A stretch of DNA of 11,043 nucleotides, from the NCBI GenBank assembly GCA_002731395.1, contig PCBQ01000045.1:2171-13213 (forward strand), in the 5' to 3' direction. The DNA comes from Methanobacteriota archaeon (GTDB taxonomy: Archaea > Thermoplasmatota > Poseidoniia > Poseidoniales > Poseidoniaceae). The position numbers and the translations under genes were made by a program. Position 1 is the stretch's first letter, and each line of letters starts with the position of its first letter. Below, one piece after another: positions 6,697 to 11,043 of the stretch. Under the pieces are notes generated by a model that saw only the letters and a program-made list of their open reading frames with translations, was not told the DNA's origin and did no database searches.

Positions 6697-6759
6697 TCAC
6701 GCTTCGATGTACTCTTCGTAGATGTATTCCTCAGTCTCAATGCGGATTTTCAACTCCGG
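6697..6759 (-). CDS. Possible tiny ORF, about 20 aa
   Basis: Reading leftward from an ATG at about 6761-6763, a short frame encodes roughly 20 acidic residues beginning MPELKIRIETEEY and containing two EEYI-like units, ending at TCA 6697-6699 directly against the cbf5 stop. Codon third positions are mostly G or C, like neighbouring genes. A GGAGAGG stretch lies upstream, and an in-frame GTG three codons earlier is an alternative start. An in-frame TGA further upstream bounds the frame. The stop arises inside the palindrome TGATCA shared with cbf5, so chance is possible. It could be a small protein, the remnant tail of a lost gene, or nothing. Confidence 0.25.
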   Translation of the reverse strand, partial: PELKIRIETEEYIYEEYIEA

Positions 6760-6763
6760 CATG

Positions 6764-6887
6764 GTCCCCACAACCTCTCCTGCCGTTTCCGGACGGCCCC
6801 CACGGCCTCAAGAGGAAGCGAGCCCTCTGCTCTTGGCATATGAAGGTTCAGCGCTCCTCGCGCATTATGCGACCCGAGGGGTCGGCT
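6764..6887. other. Intergenic stretch with small hairpin
   Basis: This gap between the cbf5 end and the surface-protein stop contains no gene I can support. It holds a five-base-pair inverted repeat GCCGT (6782-6786) and ACGGC (6793-6797) with a six-base loop, and an 11-base palindrome CGCATTATGCG at 6861-6871. Neither is followed by a T tract, so I do not call a terminator. Confidence 0.4.
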
Positions 6888-9329
6888 TCACTCGATCTTT
6901 CGAACCCGCTTTGGAGCGAAGGCCGCGAAGAGGCCAACAATGGCCACCAGGGCAAACAGCGTCAGGCCCACGACGGTGAGGTCGTTTAGCGCGAGCCCGC
7001 CACCAGCGGATTGACCGTCATCGGAGGTATCTTCTCCAGGAATTATGGTCACGATCAGACTGGCGAGGTTGTTGAACTCGTCGCGCTCATCTGTGGTGGT
7101 GCTTCGGTCCACTTCCGCTTCGAGGCGTACGAGGGCGTCACCGTCTTCGGGCACCTGCCAGGCGAATTCCACCACGCCAAGGCCGCCAGGCGCGATGAGG
7201 GGAATCTCCCCTGTGCCGATGAGTTCTCCGTCAGCGGTCAAGCGAACGTCCACGAGTGTAGCGGTCACGGCGCCTGTGTTTCGGACGTAGACCACCACGT
7301 CCACGATGCTTTGGGCTTCCAATTCGGCCGAAGGGACGGTGATGTCATCGATGCTCAGGTCCGCCAAGGCGCGAACATCGAGGTCGAGGGTGCGGTCCGT
7401 GCACGACGTGTCGTCACACACGGTCACGCCAACGGAGACGTAACCGGGCGTCGGGGCGGTGAGCCTCACCACGCCAGCCGCAAGGTCAACGCTGGCCCAC
7501 GATCGGTTTGTGGTGGCTTGCAGGTTGGTGGAATCCACGTCGGTGACGTCGATGGAGACCGTGGTTTCGACTTCATGCTCCACAGGTACCGTTCCGAGGA
7601 ACTCAGCCACGACAGGAGCATCGTCCACGTTAGCGACGTGGACCGTCCATGTTTCCATCCATGTGTTGCCCGCGGCGTCCATCACCGTGGTGGTGATGAC
7701 CGCATGCCCGGAAGCTTCTGGCACCAGCGACACGCGTACTTGACCTTCCGTCAGGTCGACGGTGGCCACGTCCGGTGCGGTGTTCGAGAAGCTCACCGCG
7801 AGATCATCACTTAGGGTTCTGTCGTCGGTGCAGCGCGTGATGAGCGGCAGGACGATTCCGCCCGCATCCTCCGTCAAGTGCTGATCCCCAACGTTCTGGC
7901 AAACGGGATCTTCATCGTACTCGATGCTGTAACCGCCGCTCAGTCGCACCTCGCTAAACTCCACGGCGATGCTGCTGGCAGAACCGTCCGCATCCCATGT
8001 GAACACCGATCCAAGCCGGATTTCCACCTCGCCTTCCGACGCAGCCAATGCGTGCCCAACTGGAAGGTCAAACTGGAAGTTGCCGAGGGTGGTGACCGGC
8101 TCGTTGGCGACAACGATGCCGTTGACGTAGGCCGCCCAACGCGAACTGCTCTCAAGCAAGCCCTCGATGTCGCCGTGGATTCGGCCGATGAGCGTCAGCG
8201 TTGGATCGTTGACATCAACGGTCAGCCGTGTCATGCATCCTTCGTTCATGACGACACGGAGTTGCACGGCGTCGACGTCGGGCAGGAGCGTGTTGGTGTC
8301 GTGCGAGGTCCAAGCGCCCACGCTGCCGTCGCTGGCCACGGTCCGTACCTCGAACGAGAGGTTGTCCGTCGGACCGTCGAAGGTGTAGGCCACGCGCCCA
8401 AGGCGTTGTTCTGCGGGTCGTTCGACGGTTGCGCTGGTCCAATGCCCCATGGTGCCTTCGCTCGAGGCCTGCAATCCGCAGGCCGCCAAGGACAGGCCGT
8501 CTGTGGTGCCGGCGTCCATGTCAAGGTGAATCACGGGAATCCCAACGTTGGTGGTCGTGGAGGTCGCCGTGGCCTGTTCACCGCCGTACCAGGGGGTCAA
8601 CACCACGATTTCGAGGCCAACGGCGTCCACGCGGAGTTCGCTGTCGTCGGTGGTTCCCTCCGAGACGTAGTCCAAACGGACCGTCAGGTCTGCGAGTTCG
8701 CTCCACGTCCAGTTGGTAGGATCGTCCAAGCCGATGCGGTAGGGCTGTCCGTCCATGTAATCGATGCCACCGCCCGTGTTTGACCACGTCTTGACCAGAT
8801 CGAAGACGCCACCGGTTTCGTGTGAGATTCGAACTTTGTCTTGGTAGAGGGCTTGCGGCACTTCGATGGCCAGCAGGAGGGTGACGTCACGCACGGCGTA
8901 ATTCGTCAGACCGCTGACGTCGAATCCGTTGACGTCGATGTCGGGGCCGGTGCTCCACGTGTAGGCCCCGTCGGGCGCCCCAAGACTGGCGTTGCTGTCG
9001 GTTGGGGTGGCCGTCGCCCAGACCGTCTGCGCCACGAGGTTTTCTGGGCGCTCGTGCATGAAGGTCAGGTGATCGTCGGCGACCATGGCCTGAGTGTGCT
9101 GAGCTGGCGCGGTGCTGAACGAGACGCTGTCATCGAGGGTCCACGCCGTCGAATCGTCGAACACGCCTTGTGGCAAGAGGTCCACGTCAGCGGTGCTGTG
9201 CACACTTCGGGCAGCTGCCGGCAAGGCGGGTAGGAGCATGAGGAGGACGAGCAAGGTCGCCACGCGTGCCTTGGTCATGCATCGGCTTGGGCCCCAGCAG
9301 CACTTGAACGCACGGGTCCTTTGCACCAT
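6888..9329 (-). CDS. Large surface protein with beta-sandwich modules, CARDB-like domain and C-terminal membrane anchor
   Basis: This 813-residue protein has a signal peptide (hydrophobic core TLLVLLMLLPALPAA, about 25-39, likely cut after AAA at 40), a long extracellular part and a C-terminal membrane span (about 780-804) followed by the basic tail PKRVRKIE, so it should be anchored at the cell surface. The N-terminal half (about 45-450) holds Trp- and Asp-rich beta-sandwich regions that I cannot name. Cadherin/Ig-like modules follow at about 475-565 and 570-652, with VDDAPVV at the junction, then a CARDB-like domain at about 655-762 (VDVVVYVRNTGAVTATLVDV). Cysteine pairs suggest a few disulfides. 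Likely an adhesion, sensing or S-layer-associated role, but no catalytic motif is seen. ATG at 9278 gives a more compact signal peptide; I keep 9329 because a TATA-like element lies about 26 bases upstream, consistent with a leaderless transcript. Neither start has a Shine-Dalgarno. Confidence 0.85.
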   Translation of the reverse strand: MVQRTRAFKCCWGPSRCMTKARVATLLVLLMLLPALPAAARSVHSTADVDLLPQGVFDDSTAWTLDDSVSFSTAPAQHTQAMVADDHLTFMHERPENLVAQTVWATATPTDSNASLGAPDGAYTWSTGPDIDVNGFDVSGLTNYAVRDVTLLLAIEVPQALYQDKVRISHETGGVFDLVKTWSNTGGGIDYMDGQPYRIGLDDPTNWTWSELADLTVRLDYVSEGTTDDSELRVDAVGLEIVVLTPWYGGEQATATSTTTNVGIPVIHLDMDAGTTDGLSLAACGLQASSEGTMGHWTSATVERPAEQRLGRVAYTFDGPTDNLSFEVRTVASDGSVGAWTSHDTNTLLPDVDAVQLRVVMNEGCMTRLTVDVNDPTLTLIGRIHGDIEGLLESSSRWAAYVNGIVVANEPVTTLGNFQFDLPVGHALAASEGEVEIRLGSVFTWDADGSASSIAVEFSEVRLSGGYSIEYDEDPVCQNVGDQHLTEDAGGIVLPLITRCTDDRTLSDDLAVSFSNTAPDVATVDLTEGQVRVSLVPEASGHAVITTTVMDAAGNTWMETWTVHVANVDDAPVVAEFLGTVPVEHEVETTVSIDVTDVDSTNLQATTNRSWASVDLAAGVVRLTAPTPGYVSVGVTVCDDTSCTDRTLDLDVRALADLSIDDITVPSAELEAQSIVDVVVYVRNTGAVTATLVDVRLTADGELIGTGEIPLIAPGGLGVVEFAWQVPEDGDALVRLEAEVDRSTTTDERDEFNNLASLIVTIIPGEDTSDDGQSAGGGLALNDLTVVGLTLFALVAIVGLFAAFAPKRVRKIE

Positions 9330-9350
9330 GAAGAAACACGTTGCGGTGCG

Positions 9351-9360
9351 TTGAAATAGG
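9351..9360. promoter_or_regulatory. Possible shared TATA-like element between tRNA-His and the surface-protein gene
   Basis: TTGAAATAGG (CCTATTTCAA on the other strand) is the most A/T-rich patch of the 57-base divergent spacer. Its centre lies about 31 bases from the tRNA 5' end on the right and about 26 bases from the ATG at 9329 on the left, both near the usual archaeal TATA-to-start distance. No clear BRE accompanies it, so this is a weak call. Confidence 0.25.
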
Positions 9361-9386
9361 CGCGTCAGGACGGTGCCATACCTCTT

Positions 9387-9459
9387 GGCTGTGGTGGTGT
9401 AGGGGTTAGCACGGCAGATTGTGGTTCTGCCAGCCCGGGTTCAATTCCCGGCCACGGCC
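9387..9459 (+). tRNA. tRNA-His (anticodon GTG)
   Basis: All arms fold. The acceptor stem GCTGTGG (9388-9394) pairs with CCACGGC (9452-9458) with one U-G wobble; the D stem GTGT/GCAC encloses an eight-base loop; the anticodon stem GCAGA/TCTGC carries GTG at 9421-9423; the T stem CCGGG/CCCGG has loop TTCAATT. G at 9387 opposite the discriminator C at 9459 gives the G-1:C73 pair that HisRS recognises. CCA is not encoded and must be added afterwards. No intron is present. Confidence 0.95.
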
Positions 9460-9462
9460 CTC
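9441..9462 (+). repeat. tRNA-His 3' end, first copy of an imperfect direct repeat
   Basis: These 22 bases cover part of the T loop, the 3' T stem, the 3' acceptor strand, the discriminator and three bases beyond. They match 9539-9560 at 19 of 22 positions. A tRNA 3' end is the classic target of tyrosine recombinases. Confidence 0.6.
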
Positions 9463-9538
9463 TGTTGATTGTTGCTGGGAGCGGGCCTTGGCCTCAGGAC
9501 ATGTGCTGACTTCTGACCTTCGCACGGTTAGGCGGTGC

Positions 9539-9560
9539 TCACCTCCCGGCCACAGCCCTC
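9539..9560 (+). repeat. Imperfect copy of the tRNA-His 3' end (possible att-like scar)
   Basis: Aligned without gaps to 9441-9462, it differs at three positions (9542, 9543 and 9554). The central block CTCCCGGCCAC shares its last ten bases with the tRNA. No tRNA 5' half accompanies it. No integrase gene is in the window, so an attachment-site origin is inference; a local duplication is equally possible. Confidence 0.5.
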
Positions 9561-9587
9561 CAGGTTCGACAAAGATGATGAGGAGCC

Positions 9588-10556
9588 GTGCTGCCACAAA
9601 AGCCGATGAACGCCACGCGGTGGGCCTTCGCCGCCCTCGTGCCGCTGCTCTTGGTGGCGGTGTCGTGGAGCGTCTTCTCCTCTGAGGAAACGCCCGTTCA
9701 GGCGAAGACGTCGGAGGGTGAGTGCAACGGGATGGAGGTCCTGTGCGACCGACCGTACGACGAGGTCACCTTTCCTGAAACGCACAACGCCTTTGCCACA
9801 CACGCAGACGGCATCTTCTACCCGGCCAGCAACCATCGCAGCGGGTTGGACGCGCAGTGGGACGCGGGCATGCGGGCCTTCATGCTCGACACGCACTACA
9901 TCGATCGGGACGATCCTCTTGTGGACGAGGTGCGCTTCTGCCACGGCAGCCATGACGGCGCCATCAGCCCGTGTTCCTACGGACGTGTTGACCCAAGCGA
10001 ATGGCTCGGCGAACTCGAGGGTCGAATGCGTGCAGCACCACGGGATGTCGTGACCCTGCTCATCGAGAATTACGTCGAGCCGGACCACCTTTGGGCGCAG
10101 TTCAGCGGAGCGAACTTGACCGAACGCGTCTACGTCCACGAATTGAACACGCCGTGGCCGACCTTGGGCGAGTTGGTCGACGATGGCACGACCCTCGTGC
10201 TCTTCTGGGAGCAAGCCAACGACGAGGCGCATCCACATTTCCACGGCTTCACCACCTACGGGTGGACGACAAATTACGCCGAAGACGACCCGGAGGACAT
10301 GAATTGTGACGTGCACCGAGGCGATGGTGCCCAACCTGTCTTTCACATGAATAACTGGCTTGGCGGCCCTGCTGGATTGTCCGATCCGCTGCGTGCCGAA
10401 GAGGTGAACGAGGTCGATTTCATCGTCGAACGGGCCACGGAATGTTGGCTCCAACACGGCAAGCGTCCGACCTTTGTCGCCGTGGATTGGTGGGAAGACG
10501 GTGACGTGGTCGAAGCCGTACGTCAAATCAACCTCATGGACGCGCCAACCGGTTGA
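9588..10556 (+). CDS. Secreted PLC-like (PI-PLC X-type fold) phosphodiesterase
   Basis: This 322-residue protein resembles the PLC-like phosphodiesterase superfamily (TIM-barrel, PI-PLC X type). After a signal-peptide-like segment (WAFAALVPLLLVAVSW, about 12-27) comes CDRPYDEVTFPETHNAF with predicted catalytic His66, then MRAFMLDTHY (95-104 region), RFCHG with second predicted catalytic His109, DVVTLLIENYV, PWPTLGELV, and a C-terminal FVAVDWWEDGDVVEAVRQIN, all in family order. Members cleave phosphodiester bonds of phosphoinositides or related lipids; the substrate here is unknown, and archaeal ether lipids make it an open question. It should act outside the membrane, or stay tethered by an uncleaved N-terminus. 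The start is GTG at 9588, two bases after AGGAG (9581-9585), or ATG at 9606. It lies downstream of tRNA-His and the partial tRNA repeat, and is convergent with the small membrane-protein gene. Confidence 0.85.
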   Translation: MLPQKPMNATRWAFAALVPLLLVAVSWSVFSSEETPVQAKTSEGECNGMEVLCDRPYDEVTFPETHNAFATHADGIFYPASNHRSGLDAQWDAGMRAFMLDTHYIDRDDPLVDEVRFCHGSHDGAISPCSYGRVDPSEWLGELEGRMRAAPRDVVTLLIENYVEPDHLWAQFSGANLTERVYVHELNTPWPTLGELVDDGTTLVLFWEQANDEAHPHFHGFTTYGWTTNYAEDDPEDMNCDVHRGDGAQPVFHMNNWLGGPAGLSDPLRAEEVNEVDFIVERATECWLQHGKRPTFVAVDWWEDGDVVEAVRQINLMDAPTG

Positions 10557-10562
10557 TGTTGT

Positions 10563-10667
10563 TCAGGTTCCGATCAATTCCAACACGAGGCCGTAGGCGA
10601 AGGAGAGCAGCAAGAGGCCAGCTACGGCCATGAAGCCAAGGAACAGCGCCCGCTCCAGTGGACTCAT
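10563..10667 (-). CDS. Small single-span membrane protein, 34 aa
   Basis: The frame from ATG at 10667 to TGA at 10563 encodes 34 residues: a short charged head MSPLERALF, a hydrophobic helix LGFMAVAGLLLLSFAYGLVL (about 10-29), and the tail ELIGT. GGAGGAG ends three bases before the ATG, a strong ribosome binding site that supports translation. One predicted transmembrane helix, no cysteines. It lies 92 bases downstream of, and on the same strand as, the right-edge gene, and its stop is six bases from the convergent PLC-like gene. It could be a small subunit or regulator of a membrane complex; I recognise no family. Single short hydrophobic ORFs can occur by chance, but the ribosome binding site and packing favour a real gene. 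Confidence 0.6.
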   Translation of the reverse strand: MSPLERALFLGFMAVAGLLLLSFAYGLVLELIGT

Positions 10668-10672
10668 GTTCT

Positions 10673-10685
10673 CCTCCTCAGGAGG
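10673..10685 (-). promoter_or_regulatory. Inverted repeat overlapping the Shine-Dalgarno of the small membrane protein
   Basis: On the minus strand CCTCC, TGA, GGAGG form a five-base-pair stem with a three-base loop, and the 3' arm is part of the ribosome binding site of the 34-residue gene. If it folds in the mRNA, it would mask the site. The stem is short and purely predicted. Confidence 0.3.
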
Positions 10686-10759
10686 GGGAGACCCGTCGAA
10701 GGGTGTCCTGCGCATGGGCGGGGATTGGCCCCCCAGCCTTGTCCTTTGCCCGATGTGGT

Positions 10760-11043
10760 TCAGAGGGTCTGCGGACCACCGGCGGGCATCGGGGCCAGCA
10801 TGGTGATGTTCTCACCGCGCAGGCTGGGGCCTTCGTGGAAGGTCGCGAAAATGCCGACGTCGGCGCCGCTTGCACCTCCGATGTTGTGGGCCAGCGCAAA
10901 CCAGGTGCGGCCTTCGGCGTCAACGCGAATGTCGAGGAAGTCACCTAGGCCGCCGCAGCGGTTGTAGCCGCAATCCTCGAGGGTGTCGATCGGGTCGTCC
11001 ATCGCGTTCAGTTGCACGGTGGTCAACAAGGGCGTCTCGTTGA
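10760..11043 (-). CDS. C-terminal part of a larger protein, possibly BNR/sialidase-like propeller (runs off right edge)
   Basis: The frame is open to the right edge, so this is the last 94 or so residues of a longer protein. A TTG at 11029 or an ATG at about 11002 could serve as starts of a short ORF, but the protein-like sequence continues upstream (NETPLLTTVQLNAMDD), so truncation by the window is more likely. The stretch GYNRCGGLGDFLDIRVDAEG then TWFALAHNIGG resembles a blade of BNR/sialidase-like beta-propellers, where GDF followed by V-D-x-x-G-R-x-W is common. The end, GENITMLAPMPAGGPQTL, has no membrane anchor. It has two cysteines, six residues apart or close to it. The family call is tentative; function cannot be given from this fragment. 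Confidence 0.6.
   Translation of the reverse strand, partial: NETPLLTTVQLNAMDDPIDTLEDCGYNRCGGLGDFLDIRVDAEGRTWFALAHNIGGASGADVGIFATFHEGPSLRGENITMLAPMPAGGPQTL

Noticed and set aside
6861..6871. Palindrome CGCATTATGCG
   Set aside because: Short, single copy, with no associated promoter or repeat; expected by chance at this scale.
7878..8783. 301-aa plus-strand ORF, and another at 7011-7814
   Set aside because: Antisense to the surface-protein gene, which has a signal peptide, CARDB-like domain and membrane anchor.
9419..9685. 88-aa plus-strand ORF starting within tRNA-His
   Set aside because: It begins inside the tRNA and runs out of frame into the PLC-like gene; no protein-like composition.
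9528..10526. 332-aa minus-strand ORF
   Set aside because: Antisense of the PLC-like gene, which shows ordered family motifs.
10722..10734. GGGG...CCCC inverted repeat upstream of the 34-aa gene
   Set aside because: Only four base pairs and no T tract; too weak to call a terminator.
10658..10967. Overlapping 80-96-aa ORFs on both strands
   Set aside because: They are shadows of the right-edge minus-strand frame, which continues to the window end.

Overview
This window looks like an archaeal chromosome segment with fairly high GC. It carries a GPN-loop GTPase, a DUF106 (archaeal YidC/EMC3-like) membrane protein, an archaeal-type cytidylate kinase, a Cbf5-type pseudouridine synthase with a PUA domain, and a tRNA-His with G-1, C73 and no encoded CCA. 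Together with large secreted or anchored beta-sandwich proteins and short intergenic spaces, this would fit a marine Thermoplasmatota lineage such as Marine Group II (Poseidoniales-like). That placement is inference; no rRNA or marker search was possible.

Layout. Positions 1-251 (minus) hold the N-terminal part of a GPN-loop GTPase that runs off the left edge. Diverging from it, 387-3749 (plus) encodes a 1120-residue mosaic protein: a long Pro/Ala/Gly/Met repeat region, about five Ig-like beta-sandwich modules, an EF-hand loop, acidic linkers and a C-terminal zinc ribbon. It has neither a signal peptide nor a membrane segment. Its stop nearly touches that of an unrecognised 139-residue protein on the minus strand (3751-4170). 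From 4260 to 6696 (plus) lies a tight operon of DUF106 protein, cytidylate kinase and Cbf5 (2-base gap, then ATGA overlap), a core archaeal membrane-insertion/nucleotide/RNA-modification group. A possible tiny minus-strand ORF (6697-6759) abuts cbf5.

Positions 6888-9329 (minus) encode a large surface protein with signal peptide, beta-sandwich modules, a CARDB-like domain and a C-terminal membrane anchor. A tRNA-His (9387-9459) diverges from it. About 98 bases downstream of the tRNA 3' end is an imperfect copy of that 3' end, possibly the scar of an integration event. Then follows a secreted PLC-like phosphodiesterase (9588-10556, plus), a 34-residue single-span membrane protein (10563-10667, minus), and the C-terminal end of a protein, possibly beta-propeller-like, running in from the right edge (minus).

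The most unusual item is the 1120-residue protein: its tandem repeats carry 19 PPG motifs followed by Met or Leu, its four 63-bp units differ only at synonymous positions, and a PAPPAPP motif recurs in the N-terminal extension of the neighbouring DUF106 protein. Whether this reflects a shared intracellular proline-motif interaction system is speculation, but it is testable.
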